The translations under genes and the position numbers were made by a program. From NCBI GenBank assembly GCA_030765065.1, contig CM060984.1:100793488-100857487 (forward strand): a stretch of 64,000 nucleotides of DNA, given 5' to 3'. Below, in pieces: positions 22,157-31,727 of the stretch. The notes beneath the pieces are model-generated. The model saw only the letters and a list, made by a program, of their open reading frames with translations. It had not been told where the DNA came from and searched no databases. Numbering within the stretch: the first letter of the stretch is position 1; every line of letters starts with the position of its first letter. The DNA comes from Deroplatys truncata (taxonomy: Eukaryota > Arthropoda > Insecta > Mantodea > Mantidae).

Positions 22157-22314
22157 CTTTATTCTCGATGTAATAACGTATTAATCACTGATCAATGAAA
22201 TGTAGACCTCTTCACCTTGACACCACTTTAGAAAGCTGATTATTCTTGGAGAGAACACGATGTTAACACCTCAAGACTAATTAGCACAATGAAGTCCAAT
22301 GCCCTAGATCACCA

Positions 22315-22322
22315 TATTTATA
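22315..22322 (-). promoter_or_regulatory. TATA box of left-arm polymerase gene
   Basis: Exact mirror of the right-arm TATA box, with the initiator-like element centred near 22,290 on the minus strand. It drives transcription away from the loop. Confidence 0.7.
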
Positions 22323-22441
22323 GAGGGAGCACGAACCTTTTAGATCAATCATAAACTCGCTCCATAACCACCTGTATATGATCGCTCAACGTGTACTAAC
22401 CCCCCAGCCATATAACTTCAAGTCTAGAGACAGGATGTTTA

Positions 22442-22449
22442 TGACGTCA
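22442..22449. promoter_or_regulatory. CRE/ATF-like palindrome TGACGTCA, left arm
   Basis: Mirror of the right-arm site, with the same flanking direct repeats, upstream of the left polymerase gene. Confidence 0.45.
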
Positions 22450-22783
22450 CACCCAGAGACAGGATGTCTGGCAGCATCAAACACGTTTAAACTCGTCTCA
22501 TAACTACCTGCTTATGCTGTCACACCAGCAAGAGAAGTATTCCCACACGCTCATTCAGACATATATTTCAAATTCAAGCCCACCACCACCATCACCACCT
22601 ATTGTACCAAGGTTAATTCAAGCTGTATTATCACAATACTTAAAAGTAAAAGCTTAAAAGGAAACCTAGAAGATTTTCCCCCTTATTTACTTAATTATCT
22701 CATGTTTTCATTCCCTTTTCAATTCTTCCTTTCCATCTTCTCACAGAAAGACCATTACATTTCACTACAATCATGAGAAAAGC

Positions 22784-24116
22784 AATTTTTCCATAGTTAC
22801 ACAGATTCTAAGCTTCTAAATCGAACCGGGTAATACTTTCAATAAATGTATTTTAGCTCCCCAATATCAGCATCTACCATTTCATCTTTACTCGAACCTG
22901 ATATGATCCATAAGCTTGAAGATATATGAAATCACCCCTTCGGGATTCGATCTGAGTACTTTAAAGTAATATTTGTCACGATAACGATATTTAAGGACTA
23001 GATACTCTGTTTGCGTTTACCTTGACATGTTTATCTAAATTAAATTACGAGTTATTAAATTTATAATTAAATTACATTTTATCGGTATTCGAACCCAGAA
23101 CACCAGGAACAAGATAATTTATAATATTAGTCTGACATGTTTAAAGGTGCTGTATGCAGTTATATCATCGATCTAAGTGATATATTCTAGTGTACAGAGG
23201 AAAATTAAGAAAGTCATTAAAAATCGGGAATCGAACCAAGCACAACTGATTGACAATTATATACAGTATTAATTGTCCATCATAGGAGCTATCAATCATG
23301 CTTTAGTCCACTCCTCTACCTCACTTAGTTCCCGAGATAATGAAAATTTAAAAATTAAAGATCGAATCCAGGACGTCAGGTATCTAATTACGCATTTACA
23401 AGATACTACCTAATAACATAAACGCAATAAAGTTTATTTGGCGTCTATATCTTAATTGGTAGGAGTTATTAAATTTATAAGTAAATTCCATCGAATCAGT
23501 ATTCGAACCCAGAACACCAAGAACAAAATAATTTATAATGTGAGTTTGGTATGCTTAAAGGTGCTGTATGTAGTTACAGCATCAATCTAAGTGATATTTT
23601 CTAGAGTATAGAGTAAAATTAAGGAAGTCATTAAAAATCGGGATTCGAACTAGAGACAACTGATTAAAAATTATATACAGTACTAATTACACATTATAAC
23701 AGCTATCAAACATGCTTTGGTCCATTCCTCTAGCTTTCTTAGTTTCCGAGATAATAAAGTTTTTAAAATTAAGGATCGAATCCAGGACACCAGGTACCCA
23801 AATATACATTTACAAGAAACTACCTAATGACATTAATGTAATAAAGTTTATTTGGCGTCTTTATCTTAATTAGTCTCTGAGTTATTAGAAGATGAATTTG
23901 TAATCACTCGTAGGATTCGAACCCAGGAATCCAGGTCAACTTGGAACAATACCCTAATGACGCGGCGCATTCCAAAGAATTGATTAGTTTTTATCCCATT
24001 GTTCTATCTCTTTTCATTCAGGAGATATAAGCGATTAAACAGTAGAAATATAATGGCGACTTGAGCCCACAGAGAGATGCCGACATCTGATAAAGTTCTT
24101 TGATCTATGCCGGCAA
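22784..24116 (-). repeat. Palindrome loop: 10-unit array of tRNA-like repeats
   Basis: Ten minus-strand T-loop/B-box-like motifs are spaced through the whole loop. The plus-strand TCGA cores start at 22,821, 22,947, 23,089, 23,231, 23,362, 23,503, 23,645, 23,776 and 23,917, with a degenerate TTGA at 24,061. Successive spacings are 126, 142, 142, 131, 141, 142, 131, 141 and 144. The 142-131-141 pattern repeats as a 414-bp higher-order unit, clearest over 23,045-23,930. Two motifs (cores 23,231 and 23,917) match the pol III B box GGTTCGANTCC exactly on the minus strand. Several units also share an A-box-like ATTAGGTAGT about 50 nt before the B box. No unit folds as a full tRNA by eye. Origin from a tRNA-derived repeat is inference; the periodicity is seen directly. 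Confidence 0.8.
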
Positions 24117-24450
24117 GCTTTTCTCATGATTGTAGTGAAATGTAATGGTCTTTCTGTGAGAAGATGGAAAGGAAGAATTGAAAAGGGAATGAAAACATGA
24201 GATAATTAAGTAAATAAGGGGGAAAATCTTCTAGGTTTCCTTTTAAGCTTTTACTTTTAAGTATTGTGATAATACAGCTTGAATTAACCTTGGTACAATA
24301 GGTGGTGATGGTGGTGGTGGGCTTGAATTTGAAATATATGTCTGAATGAGCGTGTGGGAATACTTCTCTTGCTGGTGTGACAGCATAAGCAGGTAGTTAT
24401 GAGACGAGTTTAAACGTGTTTGATGCTGCCAGACATCCTGTCTCTGGGTG

Positions 24451-24458
24451 TGACGTCA
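24451..24458. promoter_or_regulatory. CRE/ATF-like palindrome TGACGTCA, right arm
   Basis: A perfect TGACGTCA lies about 127 bp upstream of the TATA box, between two direct copies of ACATCCTGTCTCT (24,433-24,445 and 24,461-24,473). Arrangement and distance fit an upstream activator site for bZIP factors; function is inferred. Confidence 0.45.
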
Positions 24459-24577
24459 TAAACATCCTGTCTCTAGACTTGAAGTTATATGGCTGGGGGG
24501 TTAGTACACGTTGAGCGATCATATACAGGTGGTTATGGAGCGAGTTTATGATTGATCTAAAAGGTTCGTGCTCCCTC

Positions 24578-24585
24578 TATAAATA
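24578..24585 (+). promoter_or_regulatory. TATA box of right-arm polymerase gene
   Basis: TATAAATA, followed by an arthropod-type initiator TTCATT with its A at 24,610, 32 nt downstream of the first T. This is the expected TATA-to-start spacing and gives a leader of about 134 nt before the ATG at 24,744. The start site is inferred. Confidence 0.7.
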
Positions 24586-24743
24586 TGGTGATCTAGGGCA
24601 TTGGACTTCATTGTGCTAATTAGTCTTGAGGTGTTAACATCGTGTTCTCTCCAAGAATAATCAGCTTTCTAAAGTGGTGTCAAGGTGAAGAGGTCTACAT
24701 TTCATTGATCAGTGATTAATACGTTATTACATCGAGAATAAAG

Positions 24744-27700
24744 ATGAATAACTCAGCGTATAAGGATATTATTCCAAGCGCTACTGGATATGCATGCGGA
24801 AAATGTGGGAAGAAGTTCCTCCGAGGTTATGACAAGAGAAGACACGAGATGAGCTGCAAGAAGCTCTTCAAATGTAAACATTGTAATGTAACCTTCAAAG
24901 ATTGTTATAAGGGACAGCGACACGAAGATATATGTGAAATAAGCAGCCCTCAGAAGAAAAGAAGATTGGAGCCAACTAAACATCAGTTACTGTCAACAAT
25001 GGAGGACTGTGATATGAAAGAATACGAAACTTCATTCGAAGGACGATTGAAATCGTATTTTATACGATGCGAATCAGCTAAGGACCTAAATATGTATCTG
25101 CAAGAGGCAAAACAACGTATAATCCAGGCTGTGCATAAAGAGCTTAGCATTCATAAGAGTGTTAAAATTAATCTGCTGGCTGAGTGTCGATTTGTTAACA
25201 GTATTGGAGAAACCTGTGACAAAACATTTAAAACACGGAACCAAGCTGTTTTCCTGGAAACTGATCTGGACTCAACGATGGAAGTGAAATTCAAGAAATT
25301 GGTGACTGAAATGGAGGAGTCTCAGCTTAAGGGTAGCAGCTGGGCTTTGCTTGCTGTGGAAGGAGTTCGACTTCGTATCAACAAGTACAACCCGTTACGA
25401 GGAAGTAGCTACATACCACTACCGTCAGCTGTTGAAGCAAGGAAAGCATGTATAAACATCCAGAACTTTACCGACGAGAAATGTTTCATGTACTCTATAC
25501 TGGCCAAATTCGTGAGCATCAAGCCTCAACGCGTCAGCAAATACAAACAACTTCAAGACAAGTACGACTTCAGCTGTGTTTCCTACCCTACTCCACTTTC
25601 TCAAATACCTAAATTTGAGAAGTTTAACAATATGTCTATTAACGTTTTCGGGCTGGATGAGAAGCATGAAGTGTATCCGATAAAGGTTGCTGATATTGAA
25701 CTACCTGAACATCGCGACCTGCTACTATTGAATGATAGCAGTGGAAAACATCACTACGTGTATATAAGGAATTTTGAGAAGCTCGTTCGACGCCAGAAAA
25801 CTAACCATAATGGACGGGTTTATACTTGTAAGCGCTGCTTTACACATTTTGATGATCGATATGGACGAAGTGGACTGGAAAAACTACAAGAACATGCAGC
25901 CGTCTGTATTCAACATGGTGTTGCAAGGGTTGTTATGCCTAGCAAGGAGAAAGCAATTGCACAGTTTAAAAATGTTGAGAGGATGCTGAAAGTACCTTAT
26001 GTCATCTATGCTGATTTTGAGAGTATTCTCACTCCATGCCATACGTGTACACCCAATCCTGAAACTTCCTATACAACACCTTATCAAGAGCACACACCAA
26101 TGAGCTTCTGTGTTTACGTGAAACCTACATCCAGTGTTGAACATCTCGAAACTGATCTTCCTAAGCATCCCTATGTGTATCGTGGTGCTGATGCTGCTCA
26201 GAAGTTTATGCTGTACCTGACATCTCTTGCAAAAATGATTGGTAATATATACAAATCTGCTAAGCCTCTGAAACTTACGGATCAACAGCAAAAGGATTTT
26301 GAGTCTTCTACGACATGCTACTTGTGTGGAAAAGGCTTTACAGAAGAGAACTACAAAGTACGCGACCATGATCACATCAGCGGTGAATATCGTGGAAGTC
26401 TTCATAATGAATGTAATTTAGCCTGTAAAACACCTAAATATATACCAGTCTTCATGCATAACCTTAGCGGATATGACTCTCATTTCATTGTTAAGGAGCT
26501 GGGTTGTACAAGTGAACGTGTGGAGGTAATTCCTAACTCTGAAGAAAGCTATATCTCATTCACCAAGTATGTAGGAGATATAAAGCTTCGATTTGTGGAT
26601 AGCTTCCGATTCCTCAGTACAAGCTTGGATAAGTTGGTAAAAAATCTAACCTCATATCCTGAAACACTAAAGTACTTTGGAGAAGACAAATTGAAGTTGA
26701 TGACCCGTAAGGGTGTATTTCCATATGATTTTGTTACGTCATGGGATGTTTTGAACGAGACCTGCTTGCCTCCTAAGGACTCCTTCTACAATAGATTAAA
26801 TGAAGAAGAAATTAGTGATGTTGACTATGATCATGCTAGAAATGTATGGGAGCTGTTTAATGTGAGAAACCTGGGCGAGTACAGCGACCTGTACTTAACC
26901 TCAGATGTACTACTCCTAGCCGATGTCTTTGAGACGTTCAGAGAGCAAACCCTCAAAACACACAAAGTTGACCCCGCGCATTATTTTACCTCTCCAGGAC
27001 TTACATGGGACGCCATGTTGTTGTATACAGGAATTAAGCTGGAGCTGTTACAAGATTACGATCAACTACTCATGGTGGAATCAGGTATAAGAGGAGGTTT
27101 ATGTCAAGTTTCCCATCGGTATGCTGAAGCTAATAACGCGTATATGGAGAAGTTTGATCCTACGAGACCAAGCCAATTTATCACATATGAGGACGCCAAT
27201 AACCAATATGGGTGGGCAATGTGTCACGCCCTTCCTTTTGGTGGATTTCAGTGGGTTTCGTCTGAAGAAATCAACTTAGAAACACTACAAGAAGATGATC
27301 CTCATGGGTACATATTAGAAGTTGATATCGAATATCCTGTAGAACTTCACGATCTACACAACGATCTACCTTTCCTGCCTGAGTGTATGAAGCCATTGGA
27401 AGCATCTACAAAGAAACTGATACCTCATCTTGGACCTCGAAAGAAGTATGTAGTGCATTACATGGCTTTGAAGCAAGCTCTTAGTCATGGACTACGACTA
27501 ACAAAAATCCATCGTGTGCTACAATTCCAACAGTCTCAGTGGTTGAAACCTTATGTGGAATTTAACAACAGGCTACGACAACAAGCTGCAAATGACTTCG
27601 AGAAGGATCTCTACAAACTCTTTAACAACGCCATGTTTGGAAAAACTATGGAGAACCTGCGTAACCGCATGGATATACGACTGGTGACCAGTGAAAAAAC

Positions 27701-28397
27701 TCTAGAGAAGCTGATCGCCAAGCCTACGTTTATCGACAGGACGATATATGCTGATAATCTAGCTGCTGTACATATGGCCTCTCGTCAGATTGTATTCAAC
27801 AAGCCTATATACATTGGTATGAGTGTGTTGGACATCTCCAAGACATTAATGTATAACTATCATTACGACGTTTTGTTGCCTTATTATGGAGCTAAAAACC
27901 TGAAGCTTATGTATATGGACACTGATTCGTTCATTCATCGTGTAACAACTGAAGATGTGTACCAGGACAAGCTACGTTTTCTTGAGCATCTCGATACAGC
28001 TGATTACCCTGCCAACCATATATGTTACTCTACTCAGAACAAAAAGGTATTGGGAAAATTTAAAGATGAGGCTAATAGCAAAATCATCCTACGCTTTGTT
28101 GGACTACGTCCTAAGATGTATGCCTTAGATATTCAAGGGTCAATGATAAAAAAGATTAAAGGTATAAAACGTAGCGCTATTAAGCAGTACATTTCGTTTG
28201 ACAGCTATACAGACTGTCTTAAAACCTGTGAAATCATCAGAACACCTATGAATCTGATCCTATCACGAAAGCATGCTCTTGCTACAGTGCAAGTGAATAA
28301 AATTGCATTGACTCCGTTTGATGATAAAAGAATTATTGCTGAGGATGGGATAACGACATATGCGTATGGACATTACGCCATTACAAACAGTGCTTAA
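24744..28397 (+). CDS. Protein-primed-type family B DNA polymerase, right-arm copy (1,217 aa)
   Basis: Mirror-image partner of the left-arm polymerase, same length, with no stop or frameshift. All catalytic residues of the exonuclease (D424, E426, N573, D578, Y717, D721) and polymerase (D817, K958, D1059, D1061) are present, as are both N-terminal zinc fingers, the conserved NPLRGSSYIPLP segment near residue 216 seen in mobile polymerases of this lineage, and the endonuclease VII-like insert at about 525-561. It differs at V411 and R592; L592R is the only non-conservative change and lies outside the catalytic motifs. Its 5' leader is about 134 nt from a likely initiator, and the AATAAA signal lies about 205 bp past the stop. 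The gene points outward from the central loop, so the two copies are transcribed divergently. Both copies look functional; whether both are expressed cannot be told. Confidence 0.93.
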   Translation: MNNSAYKDIIPSATGYACGKCGKKFLRGYDKRRHEMSCKKLFKCKHCNVTFKDCYKGQRHEDICEISSPQKKRRLEPTKHQLLSTMEDCDMKEYETSFEGRLKSYFIRCESAKDLNMYLQEAKQRIIQAVHKELSIHKSVKINLLAECRFVNSIGETCDKTFKTRNQAVFLETDLDSTMEVKFKKLVTEMEESQLKGSSWALLAVEGVRLRINKYNPLRGSSYIPLPSAVEARKACINIQNFTDEKCFMYSILAKFVSIKPQRVSKYKQLQDKYDFSCVSYPTPLSQIPKFEKFNNMSINVFGLDEKHEVYPIKVADIELPEHRDLLLLNDSSGKHHYVYIRNFEKLVRRQKTNHNGRVYTCKRCFTHFDDRYGRSGLEKLQEHAAVCIQHGVARVVMPSKEKAIAQFKNVERMLKVPYVIYADFESILTPCHTCTPNPETSYTTPYQEHTPMSFCVYVKPTSSVEHLETDLPKHPYVYRGADAAQKFMLYLTSLAKMIGNIYKSAKPLKLTDQQQKDFESSTTCYLCGKGFTEENYKVRDHDHISGEYRGSLHNECNLACKTPKYIPVFMHNLSGYDSHFIVKELGCTSERVEVIPNSEESYISFTKYVGDIKLRFVDSFRFLSTSLDKLVKNLTSYPETLKYFGEDKLKLMTRKGVFPYDFVTSWDVLNETCLPPKDSFYNRLNEEEISDVDYDHARNVWELFNVRNLGEYSDLYLTSDVLLLADVFETFREQTLKTHKVDPAHYFTSPGLTWDAMLLYTGIKLELLQDYDQLLMVESGIRGGLCQVSHRYAEANNAYMEKFDPTRPSQFITYEDANNQYGWAMCHALPFGGFQWVSSEEINLETLQEDDPHGYILEVDIEYPVELHDLHNDLPFLPECMKPLEASTKKLIPHLGPRKKYVVHYMALKQALSHGLRLTKIHRVLQFQQSQWLKPYVEFNNRLRQQAANDFEKDLYKLFNNAMFGKTMENLRNRMDIRLVTSEKTLEKLIAKPTFIDRTIYADNLAAVHMASRQIVFNKPIYIGMSVLDISKTLMYNYHYDVLLPYYGAKNLKLMYMDTDSFIHRVTTEDVYQDKLRFLEHLDTADYPANHICYSTQNKKVLGKFKDEANSKIILRFVGLRPKMYALDIQGSMIKKIKGIKRSAIKQYISFDSYTDCLKTCEIIRTPMNLILSRKHALATVQVNKIALTPFDDKRIIAEDGITTYAYGHYAITNSA

Positions 28398-28764
28398 AAG
28401 AATGTAAGTTAAAGATAAAGATTTTATCGTGAGTCTACAATCTTAAAAAAGAAGGTTATCTGTGTGCTGTATATGCAGATAGCTGACGCCTGATGAAGAA
28501 AGAAGAAGATGGAAGGGAAGGTGGTAACCCTGCCATTAGGAGCAATCCTAGTGCTAGTCTCAAGCCTAGATAAAAGGGGAGAGACATCTACACCTAACTA
28601 AAATAAAGGTATGTTGACGTAAAGCTTTTCAATTTGTGAACCAATATGCAGTTTATCCCTCTCCGCATCGTACAATAACTGTTTAACATATAATAAGTTT
28701 GTAAGATTTAGAAAAAAGTATATAAATTGTTGTAACGTTGGATGAGAAATGTTTTATAATTTAA
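28398..28764 (+). other. 3' flank of right polymerase gene
   Basis: Mirror of the left 3' flank. One difference was seen, at 28,557 against 18,343. The TATCTG/CAGATA hairpin lies near 28,457-28,482. Confidence 0.5.
28602..28607 (+). terminator. Poly(A) signal AATAAA, right arm
   Basis: AATAAA lies 205 bp past the polymerase stop codon, before the satellite blocks begin. It is the first canonical signal downstream. Confidence 0.6.
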
Positions 28765-29854
28765 TTACTCTCTATATTACCATGAGTACCTGTGATACTG
28801 GCTGAATTGCCCGTTAAATGACTTAAATACCTGTGATACTACTCGAATCAAGTGAAATTACATTAAATAGCTCTGATACGAAACCCTGATCATTGAATCT
28901 AGCCTCCTGTGATACTAGCTGAGTTACTCTAAACACCTATGATGCTTGAATCGCCCAAATACCTAGACACTATCTGAATTACCTGTTAAAATGACACAAA
29001 TACCATTGATACAACCTGAATCACCTGCACTTACCTTAAATAGCTGTGATACAAATCTCTGATCAAAATTATCACGAGCATCTGTGAAACTATGCTGATT
29101 ACCCAAATACTTACGATATTATCTGAACTATCTGTAAAATACGAAACTAGGCTATAACCGACCCCTGGAACCTACCCTCCTGTAATGCTTGCTTAATTAC
29201 TCTAAACACCTATGTTACTTGAATTATCCTAAATACCTACGATACCCTCTGAATTACCTGTGAAATATGAAACTATGCTATACCCAGCCCTGAAATCTAA
29301 CCTCCTGTGATACTAGCTGAATTAGCCTAAATACCTATGATACTAGCTGAATTAGCTGTGAAATCATGCATAGCTATGATGCAGTTAGCCTCTGGAATCT
29401 AGCCTCCTGTGATACTAGCTGAATTAGCTTAAATGCTCAAGATACTAGCTGAATTGGCTGTGAAAATGATTTAAATACCTGTGATACTACCCGAATCATG
29501 TGAAATTACCTTAACTAGCTCTGATACGAATTCCTGCTCTAAATTAGCACGAGCACCCGTGATACTACCTGAATTATCTGTGAAATATGAAACTATGCTA
29601 TACCCAACCCTAGAATCTATCCTCTTGTGATACTAGCTGAATTAGCCTAAATACCTACGATACTAACTGAATTATCTGTGAAATCATGCAGAGCCATGAT
29701 GCAGTTAGCATCTGGAATCTATCCTGTGTTATTAGACGAATTAGCCTAAATACATACGATACTAGCTGAATTACCTGTGAAATCATGTACTGCTATGATC
29801 CAGTCAGCCTCTTGCAATACTACCTGAATTACTTACCTGTTAGTGTTAGTGGGT
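28765..29854. repeat. Inner satellite block, right arm
   Basis: Mirror of the left inner satellite block; same motifs in reverse complement. Confidence 0.7.
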
Positions 29855-30052
29855 TAGCTTTTCCCGTTGCAGGTCATCTTTTTCCCTTTATGGCTCACCT
29901 TTTTCCCTTTGCTGGTTACATTTTCCCCTTTGCTGGTGACATTTTTCCCTTTACTGGTCACGTTTTTCCCTTTGCTAGTCAACTTTTTCCCTTTGTGGGC
30001 CTCCTTTTTCCCTGAGCAGTCACCTTTTTCCCCTGAACGAGTCACCTTTTCC
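29855..30052. repeat. 21-bp tandem repeat, right arm
   Basis: Mirror of the left 21-bp block, with the same open heptad frames. Confidence 0.75.
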
Positions 30053-30069
30053 CTGAATAGGTTACGTGA

Positions 30070-31390
30070 TGGGCATGTCTAGAACATTGACATGAAACAG
30101 TTTTCCACTAAGTTCACGTCTAAAGTCGCTTTCAAGTCTAGCACCTCCAATTCCCTATCTCTCCTGTATATAAGTCCATATTCCTACTGCTACACTACCT
30201 GTCTAGCCTAACACCTCTCCTCCTGTTCCTATACCTCTCATATAAACCATTCTCTACTCCTCTAGCTCTGTCTAGCCTAACGCCTCTCTCGTTTACCTAT
30301 GACTCTCACATAAACCATACTCTGCTCCTCGACCTCTGTTTAGTCTAACTCCTCTCCTCGTTTTCCTATACCTCTCATATAAACTATACTCTACTCCTCA
30401 ACCTCTGTCTAGCCTAGCACCCCTCTTCCTGTTCCTATACTTTTCATACATATAAACCATGCCCTACGTTTCAAGCCCTGTCTAGCCTAACACCACTCCC
30501 CGTATCCCCTACCTCTCAAAAGCTCATTCCCTCCTACCCCCCTCTAGCTGAGTATCACTCCTTGGTTTCCTATCTAACCTAACTTTAACACCTGTCTATC
30601 CTAGCATAGGATCTCTCTCCGTTTTCTCGTCTCTCCTTATAAACACAAACTCAATTCTCCTAACCTAATACCTCTCCTCGTTTGCCTATACTTCTGATAT
30701 AAACCATACTCTACTCCTCGACTTCTGTCTAGCCTAACACCTTTCCTCGTTTTCCTATATCTCTCATATAAACCATGCACTACGTTTCAAGCCCTGTCTA
30801 GTCTAACACCTCTCATCGTTTTCCTATACCGCTCACATAAACCATACATTACTCAGCCTCTGTCTAACCTAACACCTCCCCTCGTTTTCCTATACCTCTC
30901 ATATAACCTATACTCTACTCCTCAACCTCTGTCTAGCCTAGCACCCTCTTCCTGTTCCTATACTTCTCAAACATATAAACGCATACTCTACTCTCAACCT
31001 CTGTCTAGCCTAACACCACTCCCCGTATCCTCTACCTCTCATAAAGCGCATTCCTCTCCTGTCCCCTGTCTAGCTGAGTATCTCTTTGGTTTCCTATCTA
31101 ACCTAACTTTAACACCTTTGTATCCTAACATAGGATCTCTCTCCGTTTTCTCGTCTCTCCTTATAAACGCATACTTAAACCCTCCTAGCCTAACACCTCT
31201 CTACTATTTCTTCCATATAAACGTATTTCCCTCCTTCAACCCTCTTTAGCATAGTATCGGTCGTCGTATTCCCTATCTCTCCCATATAAACGCATTTTCC
31301 TCCTTGAACCACCCCATCCAGCCTCGTTTTCCCTATCCTTTCCCATATAAACGCAAAAAAGTGGCCCAGCTCTCTCCTATATATCCTACT
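30070..31390. repeat. Outer satellite block, right arm (units of about 69 bp)
   Basis: Mirror of the left outer block, pyrimidine-rich on the plus strand. One substitution was seen, 30,684 against 16,216. Confidence 0.75.
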
Positions 31391-31396
31391 CGTATG
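31391..31396. other. Target-site duplication CGTATG, right copy
   Basis: Exact match to 15,504-15,509, directly after the CT end of the element. A 6-bp duplication is typical of Polinton integration by a retrovirus-like integrase. Confidence 0.92.
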
Positions 31397-31465
31397 TGTT
31401 GTTATCTATTGTCGTTAATTAAGAATTAATATTTAAAATCTGTTCCTTCTGTTTGAACAACTCTG
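31397..31465. mobile_element. Deleted DUF4817-type mariner relative, right end
   Basis: Reverse complement of the left terminal repeat (TGTTCCTTCTGTTTGAACAA aligns with the left end). It is the missing end of the element begun at 15,078. Confidence 0.78.
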
Positions 31466-31665
31466 TACTAGCTTTGGTGTTGATCCGACTTTTCGTTTTT
31501 GAGTTATGCTGCTCATAAGCACACACATACACTCGGACCTTTTTCTAATAATGCTTTTTGAATAAAGGGGCCTCAAAACATGTATTTCCGTTGAAATCTC
31601 GGTATCGAATTTTTGGGTGGAATGCAATAACTTCTCTACCTGATGGGTACATGCTAGAGAAAATT
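31466..31665 (-). repeat. R1 dispersed repeat, host copy, second part
   Basis: Continues the R1 copy broken at 15,077: TTGGTGTTGATCCGACTTTT follows on from CTTAAAGATA as in intact copies. Ends in the R1 terminal motif near CTAGAGAAAATTG. Confidence 0.7.
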
Positions 31666-31727
31666 GATATTCGATGTGGTACATTCACAGAATTTTATCT
31701 TTTTGTTATCATTTCGCAGATATCGAT

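Larger units (their letters stand above)
22157..22783 (-). promoter_or_regulatory. 5' region of left polymerase gene
   Basis: 627 bp of non-repetitive sequence between the gene and the loop. It holds the initiator, TATA and CRE-like sites and a run of GGT triplets, and is identical in layout to 24,117-24,743. The arm symmetry stops at 22,783. Confidence 0.6.
24117..24743 (+). promoter_or_regulatory. 5' region of right polymerase gene
   Basis: Mirror of the left 5' region. Symmetry starts at 24,117 with GCTTTTCTCATGATTG; everything before that position is unique loop. Confidence 0.6.
15510..31390. mobile_element. Palindromic Polinton-like element with two DNA polymerase B genes
   Basis: The element is 15,881 bp long. 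Left arm 15,510-22,783 and right arm 24,117-31,390 are each 7,274 bp and reverse complements; mirror positions sum to 46,900 at both outer ends, both gene ends and both inner ends. The terminus reads AGTAGGATATATAGGAGAG at the left and its complement at the right. The perfect 6-bp duplication CGTATG flanks it at 15,504-15,509 and 31,391-31,396. AG/CT ends with a 6-bp duplication are the published hallmarks of Polinton/Maverick elements, and the polymerase belongs to the same lineage. Each arm reads, from outside in: three tandem-repeat blocks, a poly(A) signal, the polymerase gene, and the promoter. A 1,333-bp loop of tRNA-like repeats joins the arms. No integrase, protease, ATPase or capsid reading frame is visible, which is unusual for a Polinton. 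Boundaries are seen directly; family placement rests on the polymerase and the ends. Confidence 0.9.

Noticed and set aside
29867-30082. Hydrophobic heptad frame (FFPLLVT repeats) that resembles a membrane protein
   Set aside because: It is the reverse-strand reading of the 21-bp satellite; openness follows from the period being a multiple of three.
15510-31390. Palindrome as an assembly or fold-back read artefact
   Set aside because: The two arms differ at several bases, the loop is unique, and the outer flanks are different but complementary halves of one transposon with a matching 6-bp duplication. An artefact would not produce these.
15078-31465. Extending the palindromic element to include the flanking inverted match at 15,078-15,148 and 31,397-31,465
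   Set aside because: That match is far more diverged than the arms and is explained by the terminal repeats of the interrupted mariner element; the AG/CT ends and CGTATG duplication set the inner boundary.
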